Source of the DNA: JALZKA01 sp963754045
Lineage (GTDB): Bacteria > Actinomycetota > Thermoleophilia > Solirubrobacterales > 70-9
Assembly: GCA_963754045.1 (NCBI GenBank)
Contig: CAVWEN010000002.1
Location: 868,001-932,000 of the forward strand
Direction of reading: 5' to 3'
Length of the DNA stretch: 64,000 nt
In this document: one piece after another, positions 1-6,936 of the stretch
Position numbering within the stretch: the stretch's first letter is position 1
Layout: each line of letters starts with the position of its first letter
Made by a program: the position numbers and the translations under genes
The notes under the pieces: generated by a model
What the model saw: the letters and a program-made list of their open reading frames with translations, nothing else
Told to the model about the DNA's origin: nothing
The model's database searches: none

Positions 1-432
1 CTCGATCTCGCGGATCCCGGCTGCGTCCACGCGGCTCAGCCCATCGACCTCGTTCAGCACGCCGCGGCGCTCGAGCTCGTCCAGGCGGGGCAGCTCGTCT
101 TCACGGGTCGCAACGATCAGCTTGCCGCCGCGTCGTGCCGGAATGCCATGCTCGGCACAGTAGGCGTACAGCTCACGCGCGCCCGCAACGCAAATGCGCG
201 CCTTGAGCGAACCGGGGGCGTAATAGATGCCGGCGTGGATGACGCCGCTGGAGCGCCCCGTCTGGTGGGTGGCCGCCTCGCGTTCGCGCTCGATCACCGC
301 GATGCGGATGCCGTCGTGGCGCTTGGCGAGTTCCCGCGCGACAGCGAGGCCGACGATCCCCGCGCCGACCACGACCACGTCGCATTCGGGCGGCGGGCTC
401 GTGCTCGGGAGCTGGTCGGCTGGGCCAATCAT
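1..432 (-). CDS. lhgO: L-2-hydroxyglutarate oxidase, N-terminal part (cut by window edge)
   Basis: FAD-dependent oxidoreductase of the LhgO/YgaF type, expected to oxidise L-2-hydroxyglutarate to 2-oxoglutarate. Reading the minus strand from the ATG at 430-432 gives 144 codons without a stop. The protein shows the dinucleotide-binding motif VVVVGAGIVGLAVAREL near residues 18-34, then TGRSSGVIHAGIYY followed by PGSLKAR, a signature of the LhgO family within the DAO fold. The C-terminal two thirds lie outside the window. It is divergent from the peptidase-E-like gene, with 62 bases between the starts. The family call is firm; the substrate follows from the family. Confidence 0.85.
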   Translation of the reverse strand, partial: MIGPADQLPSTSPPPECDVVVVGAGIVGLAVARELAKRHDGIRIAVIEREREAATHQTGRSSGVIHAGIYYAPGSLKARICVAGARELYAYCAEHGIPARRGGKLIVATREDELPRLDELERRGVLNEVDGLSRVDAAGIREIE

Positions 433-494
433 TCGCAGGCAACTTTCGACAACGGGACATACCTGTCCTGGGCGCACGCAACGAACATTCCGTC

Positions 495-1232
495 GTGATG
501 ATTACTCCCCGGCAGATCGTCGCGTTCGGAGGGGGCGGCTTCTCGATGGAGGCCGGCAACCCCCTGGTCGACGACTACGTGCTCTCACTCACGGGCTCCG
601 AGCGTCCCCGGGTGTGCTTCCTCGGCACCGCCAGCGGTGACGCCGACGACTACGTCGTGCGCTTCTACCGCGAGTTCGCGGGCGTGCGCGCCGAGGCCTC
701 GCACCTGGCGCTCTATCGCCGCCGCAGGGGGGTGGACGACGTGCGCGCACACCTGCTCTCGCAGGACCTGATCTACGTGGGGGGTGGCAGCCTGGTGAGC
801 CTGCTCGGCGTCTGGCGCGGTCACGGGATCGACGTGATCCTCCGTGAGGCGTGGCACAACGGCACGGTGCTGTGCGGGCTCAGCGCGGGGGCGCTCTGCT
901 GGTTCGAGACGGCGCTGACCGCGTACTACGGGCCGCCGCAGCGGGTGGGTGGGCTCGCGATGCTGCCGTGGAGCTTCACCGCTCACTACGACTCCGAGCC
1001 CGAGCGCCGCGAGGAGTTCCACCGTCAGCTCCGCGCCGGAATGTGCCCGGGATTCGCAGCCGACGACGGCGCCGCCCTTCACTTCGTCGACAATCGTCTC
1101 CACCGCGTGGTCTCGTCCCGGCCCGGCAAGGCCGGCTACATCGTGCGAAAGCGCGAGGGCGAGATCCTGGAGGAGCGGATCGAGGCGGATTACCTGGGGG
1201 AGCCCGCCGAACTCGCCCCTGCCGAGGCGTGA
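495..1232 (+). CDS. Peptidase E-like (S51 / class I glutamine amidotransferase-like) protein, copy 1
   Basis: A 245-residue protein of the S51 fold, which covers alpha-aspartyl dipeptidase PepE and cyanophycinase relatives. The nucleophile elbow GLSAGALCWFE lies near residues 129-139, with the candidate nucleophilic Ser in G-x-S-A-G-A. It is preceded by the conserved DLIYVGGGSLVSLL segment. The N-terminus starts with a beta strand and loop (IVAFGGGGFSME). Start codons GTG 495 and ATG 498 are in the same frame and cannot be separated. The stop overlaps the start of a paralogous second copy (GTGA), so the two are translationally coupled. The physiological peptide substrate is unknown. No signal peptide; cytoplasmic. 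Confidence 0.85.
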   Translation: MMITPRQIVAFGGGGFSMEAGNPLVDDYVLSLTGSERPRVCFLGTASGDADDYVVRFYREFAGVRAEASHLALYRRRRGVDDVRAHLLSQDLIYVGGGSLVSLLGVWRGHGIDVILREAWHNGTVLCGLSAGALCWFETALTAYYGPPQRVGGLAMLPWSFTAHYDSEPERREEFHRQLRAGMCPGFAADDGAALHFVDNRLHRVVSSRPGKAGYIVRKREGEILEERIEADYLGEPAELAPAEA

Positions 1233-2020
1233 ACCCGCGTCACGCCCGCGCCTCGCGCATCATTGCGCTGGGCGGCCACGAGTTCAGCTCGCGCCCGCAC
1301 GACCAGGCGATCTGCCGTTACCTGCTCGCGCTGACTGGCGCCGAGCGCCCGCGCGTCTGCCTGCTGCCCACGGCCAGCGGCGATCCGCGGGACGGCATCG
1401 CCGGCTTTTACTCGGCGATGGACCGCTACGAGTGCGAGGCGTCGCACATCTCGCTCTTCCGCCTCGAGCGCGAGCGCATCGACCTACGCGAGCACCTACT
1501 CGCCCAGGACCTGATCTATGTCGCCGGCGGCTCGCTCGTGAACCTCGTTGCGATTTGGCGGGCCCACGGGCTGGCCGAGGTGATGGAGGAGGCGTGGCGT
1601 TCGGGCGTTCTGCTGGCGGGACAGAGCGCAGGGGCGATGTGCTGGTTCGAGCACGGGATCACGGCCTCAACCGGGGTGCCGCGTTTGTCGCAGGGCCTCG
1701 GCCTGCTGAAGGGAAGCCTCTGCGTGCATTACGCGCGCGACCCCCACCGTCGCGAGGCCTACCTCGAGTCGATCGCTTCGGGTGAGGCGCCCGCCGGCTT
1801 CGCGCTCGACGACGGCGCCGGGCTGCTCTTCGAGGACTCCAGGCCGGTGGAAGCGTTCGCGGGCGCTCGCGGCGCCCGCGTGTTCAGTGTGGAGCGCGAC
1901 GGCGACGCGGCGCTGGAGACCCAGCTGCGCCCGCTGCCGCTGCGCTGGGAAGACGGGCCTGCCGTGGATCCGGCGGTCGCCGAGCTGAGGGATCTCAGGC
2001 GTTTCGTAGCATCGCGGTAG
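1229..2020 (+). CDS. Peptidase E-like (S51) protein, copy 2
   Basis: A 263-residue paralogue of the preceding gene, with the same order of motifs: IIALGGHEFSS at the N-terminus, PRVCLLPTASGD, DLIYVAGGSLVNLV, then the nucleophile elbow GQSAGAMCWFEHG. The start is GTG at 1229-1231, overlapping the upstream TGA as GTGA. The open frame continues far upstream, but that part is a shadow of copy 1. The tail from about residue 240 (DPAVAELRDLRRFVASR) is unique to this copy. The stop TAG overlaps the GTG of the ligase gene by one base. The tandem arrangement suggests a local duplication and perhaps a heteromer, which is inference. Confidence 0.85.
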   Translation: MNPRHARASRIIALGGHEFSSRPHDQAICRYLLALTGAERPRVCLLPTASGDPRDGIAGFYSAMDRYECEASHISLFRLERERIDLREHLLAQDLIYVAGGSLVNLVAIWRAHGLAEVMEEAWRSGVLLAGQSAGAMCWFEHGITASTGVPRLSQGLGLLKGSLCVHYARDPHRREAYLESIASGEAPAGFALDDGAGLLFEDSRPVEAFAGARGARVFSVERDGDAALETQLRPLPLRWEDGPAVDPAVAELRDLRRFVASR

Positions 2021-2979
2021 TGCCTCTGCCGCTGAAGCCGCCCGTTCAACCACAGCTCGCGCTCTCGCGCAAGGCGCTGCCCGAGGGCGAGAAGTGGGCG
2101 TACGAGCCGAAATGGGACGGCTTTCGAGCGCTCGCATTCGTCGACGGCGGCGAGGTGTTCGTGCAGAGCCGCAACGGCAAGCCACTGCACCGCTACTTCC
2201 CCGAGCTCGACTTCCCGGCGGGGGAGTACGTTCTCGACGGCGAGCTGGTGATCCTCGACGAGGACGGGTGCGAAGAGTTCGACGCGCTGCAGAACCGCAT
2301 CCACCCCGCGGAGTCCCGGATCAATCGCTTGGCGGAGGAGACGCCGGCGATCTTCCGGGCTTTCGACCTGCTGGCCGTTGGGGGCAAGTCGGCACTCGCT
2401 TCGCCGCTGCGCGATCGGCGGATGGCTCTGGAGAAGCTGATCTCCTCATTCGGCCGCAATCCCGGATCGGTTGAGCTGACGCCGCTGAGCGAGGATCCGG
2501 CGAAGGCGGAGCCGTGGCTCGAGGGCGGCGAGGGAGTGATCGCGAAGGAACTGGACGCGCCCTACCGGCCCGGCGAGCGCAAAGGCATGGTCAAGGTCAA
2601 GCGGGTGCGCACGGCCGATTGCGTCGTGGCCGGCTGGCGTCCGGGCAAGGAGGAGAACACCGTCGGGTCGCTGATGCTGGGGCTCTACGACGACAAAGAC
2701 CTCCGGGTGATCGGCCACACCTCCGGGCTCACCGCCAAGCGCAAGCGCGAGCTGATCGCGGAGCTGGCACCGTACGAGACGGGCGAGCGCGGCTCCGCTG
2801 ACCCGAGCCGTTGGGCTGCCGACCGCGACCTCGGATGGATCTCGCTGCGCCCCGAGCTGGTGGTGGAGGTGACGTTCGACCACGTCTCCGCCGGGCGCAT
2901 CCGCCACGGGGCCAAGATCCAGCGGTGGCGCGACGACAAGGATGCCTCCGACTGCAGAATGGACCAGCTCGACCAGTAG
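2020..2979 (+). CDS. ATP-dependent DNA ligase (LigC-like)
   Basis: A 319-residue ATP-dependent DNA ligase similar in size to actinobacterial LigC and the ligase domain of LigD. Motif I is EPKWDGFRA near residues 28-36, with the adenylated Lys in KWDG. FRAFDLL matches motif III, and EGVIAKELDAPY followed by MVKVKR matches motifs IV and V. An OB-fold region follows (VVAGWRPGKEENTVGSLMLG). No polymerase or nuclease domain is fused. Such ligases act in nick or end repair beside the replicative NAD-dependent LigA. The GTG start overlaps the upstream TAG, so it is the third gene of a coupled operon. Confident on class, less on the LigC subfamily. Confidence 0.88.
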   Translation: MPLPLKPPVQPQLALSRKALPEGEKWAYEPKWDGFRALAFVDGGEVFVQSRNGKPLHRYFPELDFPAGEYVLDGELVILDEDGCEEFDALQNRIHPAESRINRLAEETPAIFRAFDLLAVGGKSALASPLRDRRMALEKLISSFGRNPGSVELTPLSEDPAKAEPWLEGGEGVIAKELDAPYRPGERKGMVKVKRVRTADCVVAGWRPGKEENTVGSLMLGLYDDKDLRVIGHTSGLTAKRKRELIAELAPYETGERGSADPSRWAADRDLGWISLRPELVVEVTFDHVSAGRIRHGAKIQRWRDDKDASDCRMDQLDQ

Positions 2980-3034
2980 CGCGATGTCGAAACACCGCGC
3001 CGCTCTGGTTACCGATGGGGGCCGTCAGATGGTG

Positions 3035-3040
3035 TACGGT
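3035..3040 (+). promoter_or_regulatory. -10 hexamer TACGGT, leaderless promoter
   Basis: TACGGT ends 6 bases before the GTG at 3047. The transcript would therefore begin at or next to the start codon. No Shine-Dalgarno sequence is present between them. Confidence 0.5.
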
Positions 3041-3046
3041 CGGGCC

Positions 3047-3536
3047 GTGAAGCGACTGGGGGAGCGCGAGCTCGGGACCCCCGAAGCCGTCGCGCAGGCG
3101 CTCGCGATCGGGCCCGTGGTCTCGGTTGGGTTCGCGACCTACCTGGCGGCCGGCGGCGCGGCCGATCGTCGCTCTAACCGTGGGCAACGCCTACTTCCTG
3201 CAGAGCCTGATCACCGCCGCCTCCGCCCTGGTTGGCGGTCTCGTCGCCCAGGGTTTCTGCGTGCAGCACCTCGGCTTCGACCCGGGCTGGGTCGCCCCGG
3301 GCCTGGGGATCATCGCCTTCGTCGGCGTGCGCAAGGTCGAGGTTCTGTTCAGGTTCAAGTCGAACGAGTCCGGCTCAGACTTCCAATGCAACCTCGACGG
3401 CGACGGCTTCAAGGCCTGCGACTCGCCGCGAAAGTACAAGGTCCGACACGGCGACCACACCTTCAAGGTCAGGGCGGTCGCCGGCGGCCTGACCGACCCG
3501 ACGCCAGCCCGGTTCGAGTTCACTGTCAGGGATTAA
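3047..3536 (+). pseudogene. Frameshifted chimera: amino-acid-permease-like membrane segments plus an Ig-like domain
   Basis: From GTG 3047 the frame encodes VKRLGERELGTPEAVAQALA and a first hydrophobic helix ending LAAGGAA, resembling the start of APC-superfamily permeases. At about 3150-3163 the coding signal jumps one base into the frame of 3126-3536. That frame continues with PIVALTVGNAYFLQSL and two hydrophobic segments, then SNESGSDFQCNLDG and HTFKVRAVAGG, an Ig-like repeat common in secreted actinobacterial proteins. A full permease has about 12 helices, so most of it is missing. Either a real decayed gene fusion or a one-base assembly error in a GC run explains the shift. Function, if any, is unknown. 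Confidence 0.5.
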
Positions 3537-3552
3537 CGCGGGTAGCTTGCGG

Positions 3553-3987
3553 CTATGGAACCAGTTCGAAGCCGCTCGCGGAAGCGGCGGTGCGAAGGTC
3601 ACCGTCGAAGCAGGCGAACGTGCGGCATTCGGGGTCTGCGTCTCGCGCCCTGATCGCGGTGGCAAGCTGGACCGCGTCGTAGGCGCGCAGCCGGTGGTCG
3701 GCAACCGCGGCGGCGGCGCGATCAAGAATCGCTTGGTCCAGCCCGACTGCCCCGAATCGGGGCGCGTGGTCTCCGCGCCCCATCAGATCGATGACGAAGG
3801 CGCGCAGGACGCGTTCGGCTGCCGTGGGATCGAGTTGCTCTGCTCGCGCCTTGCGCCAGAGGGCGGAGGGCACCTCGACCCGGGCAAGCGCCGAGACGGT
3901 GAGCGAGTCCAGGGTGGCGACCAGCTCACTACCCGGCTCGGGCACGTAGAGCTTGACAAGCGCGGAGGAATCGGCGAAAGCCCTCAG
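3553..3987 (-). CDS. PIN-domain toxin (VapC-like), CTG start
   Basis: A 144-residue PIN-domain ribonuclease of the VapC type. From the CTG at 3985-3987 the protein begins with RAFADSSALVKLYVPEPGSEL, giving the first catalytic Asp in ADSSALVKLY. Later acidic sites are the Glu in ARVEVPSALW, the Asp in RAYDAVQLATAI and the Asp in CFDGDLRTAA. No ATG, GTG or TTG occurs upstream in this frame. The first canonical codon (3945) would delete the first catalytic Asp. The CTG overlaps the antitoxin stop as CTGA. It pairs with the RHH antitoxin immediately upstream. The RNA target cannot be predicted. Confidence 0.8.
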   Translation of the reverse strand: MRAFADSSALVKLYVPEPGSELVATLDSLTVSALARVEVPSALWRKARAEQLDPTAAERVLRAFVIDLMGRGDHAPRFGAVGLDQAILDRAAAAVADHRLRAYDAVQLATAIRARDADPECRTFACFDGDLRTAASASGFELVP

Positions 3988-4289
3988 CGCGGGCCCCGCC
4001 CCTCGCTGACGTAGTCCGAGAGTTGCTTTCCCCCGCTCATCGTTCGACGAGCATCCGCAAGCTCGGCCTCGGTCGGGGGCTCGGCGTCCGTCGGCTCGAA
4101 CTCGGCGAGCAGACCCGCCCGCCGCAGCTTTGCGCGCAAACGCTCGATCTCCTCACCCTCGGCATCCGGGTCGAGCCGCGCGCGCAGGACATCGGTCACC
4201 AACGCGTTCACGCTGCGTCGCACGTGGGTGGCCTCGCGGCGCAAATCAGCCGCGAGCTCGTCGGGGAGCCTAAGGGTCACCTGTTTCAT
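3984..4289 (-). CDS. Ribbon-helix-helix antitoxin (CopG/VapB-like)
   Basis: A 101-residue antitoxin whose N-terminus, MKQVTLRLPDELAADLRREA, is a typical ribbon-helix-helix DNA-binding arm. It is followed by a long acidic, helical toxin-binding tail. The start chosen is ATG 4287-4289; an ATG at 4307 adds six residues outside the RHH fold. Upstream on the minus strand, TACCAT ends 8 bases before the ATG, so the mRNA may be leaderless. RHH antitoxins usually repress their own operon, and the AT-rich sequence around the start is the likely operator. Its stop overlaps the CTG of the toxin gene. Confidence 0.82.
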   Translation of the reverse strand: MKQVTLRLPDELAADLRREATHVRRSVNALVTDVLRARLDPDAEGEEIERLRAKLRRAGLLAEFEPTDAEPPTEAELADARRTMSGGKQLSDYVSEGRGPR

Positions 4290-4335
4290 ATGACAGTATG
4301 GTAGCAATCATGATGTCACAACCTGGAGGCCGCCC

Positions 4336-5253
4336 GTGCCGGAACTGACCACGATGAACTACGAAACCGAGGGGCGGATCGCACGGATCACGCTCGACCG
4401 ACCCGAGCGCGGGAACGGGATCACCCTGGAGATGCCCCGCGAGCTGGCCGCGTGCGTGGAGCGCGCGAACCTCGACCCAGAGATCCATGTGATCGCCGTG
4501 GCGGGCAACGGCACCGGTTTCTGCGGCGGTTACGACCTGGTCGAGAGCGCCGAGGGGATGGGGCTGGACGAGGACGGCAACGACACCCTGCCCGAAGGTG
4601 CGCCAACGCAGCCGATGACGATGGCGCGCAACCACGACCCGAACGGGCAGTGGGACCCGGTCACGGACTTCCAGATGATGTGGCGGAACCTGCGCGGCTT
4701 CATGAGCCTCTTTCACTCGGAGAAGCCGACGCTCTGCAAGGTCCACGGCTATTGCGTCGCCGGTGGCACCGACATGGCGCTCTGCTCCGACCTGTTGGTG
4801 ATCGAGGACACGGCAAAGATCGGCTACCCGCCCGCCCGTGTGTGGGGCGTGCCGACGACGGCCATGTGGGCCCACCGCATCGGCCCGGCGCGCGCCAAGC
4901 GCTTGCTGCTGACCGGCGACACGCTCTCTGGCTCCGAGGCCGAGGATTGGGGGCTGGCCGTCGAGTCCGCGTCAGCGGCCGAGCTGGATGAGCGCTTCGA
5001 GATCCTGCTCGAACGGGTGGCCCGGGTACCGATCAACCAGCTCGTGATGCACAAGCTGCTGGTCAACCAGGCGCTCTACGCCCAGGGCTTGCACGCGACC
5101 CAGGTGCTCGGCACCTTCTTCGACGGTATCGCCCGCCACACGCCGGAGGGGTTTGCGTTCCAGCAGCGCGCCGCCGAGGCGGGATTCCGCGAGGCCGTGC
5201 GCGACCGCGACGAGCCCTTCGGCGACCACGGACTGTCGACCTTCAAAGGGTGA
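4336..5253 (+). CDS. Crotonase-fold enzyme (enoyl-CoA hydratase/isomerase family)
   Basis: A 305-residue crotonase-superfamily protein acting on an acyl-CoA thioester. The oxyanion-hole elements are GNGTGFCGGYDL near residues 57-68 and KVHGYCVAGGTDMALCSDL near 136-154. The second catalytic Glu of classical hydratases is not obvious in the following IGYPPARVWGVP segment, so hydratase activity is not assured. It carries an insert of about 40 residues (DEDGNDTLPEGAPTQP onward) after the first oxyanion loop, which makes it longer than the usual 260. GGAGG at 4325-4329, 6 bases before the GTG, sets the start. It is convergent with the methyltransferase downstream. Confidence 0.8.
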   Translation: MPELTTMNYETEGRIARITLDRPERGNGITLEMPRELAACVERANLDPEIHVIAVAGNGTGFCGGYDLVESAEGMGLDEDGNDTLPEGAPTQPMTMARNHDPNGQWDPVTDFQMMWRNLRGFMSLFHSEKPTLCKVHGYCVAGGTDMALCSDLLVIEDTAKIGYPPARVWGVPTTAMWAHRIGPARAKRLLLTGDTLSGSEAEDWGLAVESASAAELDERFEILLERVARVPINQLVMHKLLVNQALYAQGLHATQVLGTFFDGIARHTPEGFAFQQRAAEAGFREAVRDRDEPFGDHGLSTFKG

Positions 5254-5256
5254 ACG

Positions 5257-6702
5257 CTAGGCGGGGTGAGCGAAGAAGAGGACGCGCCCGCCCTCTGAGA
5301 GCTGCTCGCGGCGCCCGATCCGGAAGCGCTCGCCGAGCAGGCGCTCGAAGTTGTCGAGTCGGTAGTCGGGGCTGGCGTCCTCGCCCCTGCCGGAGAGCAG
5401 GCGCCTGACCATCTCGTCGTCGCGCGGCGGGAACTCCACCACCACGCTCGCATCCAGCGAGCGGATCCAGTCCACGACCTCGGCCAGCGGCAGGTTGCCG
5501 GTGATCGCGAGGTGGTGGACCACCGCCAGGCACAGCGCCAGGTCGGGCTTGCCCCGGTCCTCCAGCGTCCGGCGCTCGCGTCCACGCCAGCCGAGGCCGG
5601 GGGAGGGGTCGGTCAGGTCGGCAACAAGCGGCAGGATCCGGGTGTCGCCCTCGGCCGCGAGCGCCCGGTAGAGGGCGTCGATGGTGGCATGGTCGCTGTC
5701 GAGCGCGACGACTCGCGCCCCGCCGCCGGCCGCGATCCGCGAATAGGCCCCGTCGTTGGCGCCGATGTCCCAGACGAGCTTGGGAGCGGTCGAACGAACG
5801 GCCTCGGCGACGAATGCGCCCTTCGCGCTCGCGGTCGTCTCGTTGTAGGTGTTGGCGCCGCGGTAGCCGTTCCAAGCGGTTGCCCCCGCGTCCCACTCCA
5901 ATCGGCCGATCAGCTTTCGCAGGCCCTTGACGTTGGCGCGGATCAGGTCCGCGTTGAACCCCGCCTCCTTCAGCTCGCGCTTGGCGGCGGCGCCTTCTCG
6001 CGCGGCGTTTCGCGCCTCGAGGCGAGCGTGGAGGTGGACGTGGGTCAGCACGCCCCGACGCAGGTGGTCCCGGGCCGAGAGGTGGGCGTCGGCCTCGGCC
6101 GGCGAGACGCCATTCACGGAGCTCCGCAGCAACCGCTGCAGTGGGATCCCGCGATATGCCTGCAGCAGCAGTGGATTCAGAAACAGGGCGCAGAATTGGC
6201 GGTAGCCCACCCAGGGCGAGCCTTCGGCGAGCCGCTCGAACGAACCGATATCGACGAAGACGGGCTGCGACCCCTGCCATTGGACGTTGTAGGAGGAGGC
6301 GTCCTTGCAGATCAGGCCGTCGTCGAGCGCCGAGAGCAGCAGTTCGAGCTGGAGCAGGGCGGCGTCGCGCAGCATCGCGAAGCTCCACTCGTACGGATAG
6401 GAGACGAAGGGGATCCGCTCGTGCCGGAGGACCCCTGCCACACCGCCTTCGATCGCGGCGGTCCCGGATCCGTCGGCGAGTGCGGGCGGGACGTCGCCCG
6501 GCGCGCACTCCTCGGTGGCGACCAGCGACCCCGCATCACGGAAGCGCTCGAAGGTGGGCGAGGCAACCAGCGCCCGCCAGTCCTGCAGACCCGTCGCGCT
6601 CAGCGCCCTGTAGACCTCGCCGTCACCGACGAAGACGCGGCTCGCCGGATCCCGGAACGAGCCGGGATCGGCGGCAACGCTCTCAGCCGGCGTCGTGCTC
6701 AG
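5257..6702 (-). CDS. Class I SAM-dependent methyltransferase of unknown substrate, apparent CTG start
   Basis: A 481-residue protein with an N-terminal domain containing SYPYEWSFAMLRDAALLQLE and KDASSYNVQW, and a C-terminal Rossmann methyltransferase domain (VWDIGANDGAYSRIAA near residue 310; AVVHHLAI). The first ATG, GTG or TTG in frame is GTG 6441. The 87 codons upstream encode a family-like N-terminus (DPGSFRDPASRVFVGDGEVY) and are open, but contain no such codon. CTG at 6700-6702 has GAGG six bases upstream and overlaps the end of the small membrane-protein gene by 20 bases. Substrate unknown. The sulfatase-like neighbour hints at cell-surface glycan work, which is inference. Confidence 0.72.
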   Translation of the reverse strand: MSTTPAESVAADPGSFRDPASRVFVGDGEVYRALSATGLQDWRALVASPTFERFRDAGSLVATEECAPGDVPPALADGSGTAAIEGGVAGVLRHERIPFVSYPYEWSFAMLRDAALLQLELLLSALDDGLICKDASSYNVQWQGSQPVFVDIGSFERLAEGSPWVGYRQFCALFLNPLLLQAYRGIPLQRLLRSSVNGVSPAEADAHLSARDHLRRGVLTHVHLHARLEARNAAREGAAAKRELKEAGFNADLIRANVKGLRKLIGRLEWDAGATAWNGYRGANTYNETTASAKGAFVAEAVRSTAPKLVWDIGANDGAYSRIAAGGGARVVALDSDHATIDALYRALAAEGDTRILPLVADLTDPSPGLGWRGRERRTLEDRGKPDLALCLAVVHHLAITGNLPLAEVVDWIRSLDASVVVEFPPRDDEMVRRLLSGRGEDASPDYRLDNFERLLGERFRIGRREQLSEGGRVLFFAHPA

Positions 6703-6868
6703 GCGCGGCCTCAGAGGGGGTATCGGATTTGCGGCCGATTCGGAAGAACGACAGGAAGCGTCGGCCGAACAGCTTCATTGTCAGGATCAGGCCGGCGACG
6801 CCGCCGAGGAGCGCCTGCAAGATCACGCTCCCGGTGCCGGGATCGAGGTACGCGAATACGACCTCCAT
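6683..6868 (-). CDS. Small single-pass membrane protein
   Basis: A 61-residue protein that begins MEVVFAYLDPGTGSVILQAL, followed by a hydrophobic stretch (LLGGVAGLILTMKLF) and a basic tail (GRRFLSFFRIGRKSD). Small proteins with the YLDPGTGS motif are common in polysaccharide and surface-glycan gene clusters; their function is not established. A GAGAGAGG ribosome site lies about 7 bases before the ATG. It is the first gene of a two-gene minus-strand unit with the methyltransferase and is divergent from the sulfatase-like gene, 68 bases away. Confidence 0.75.
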   Translation of the reverse strand: MEVVFAYLDPGTGSVILQALLGGVAGLILTMKLFGRRFLSFFRIGRKSDTPSEAAPEHDAG

Positions 6869-6936
6869 GTAGTTCCTCTCTCGTGTGGACGCTGGGGCGA
6901 CCCTGCCCGGCCGCGCGACGCGTCAGGATATCGCGG

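Noticed and set aside
5512..6936. 475 codons of open frame in front of the sulfatase-like gene
   Set aside because: This stretch is antisense to the methyltransferase gene. Its translation is of low-complexity type and shows no membrane or domain pattern. The real start, GTG 6937, begins directly before the first helix.
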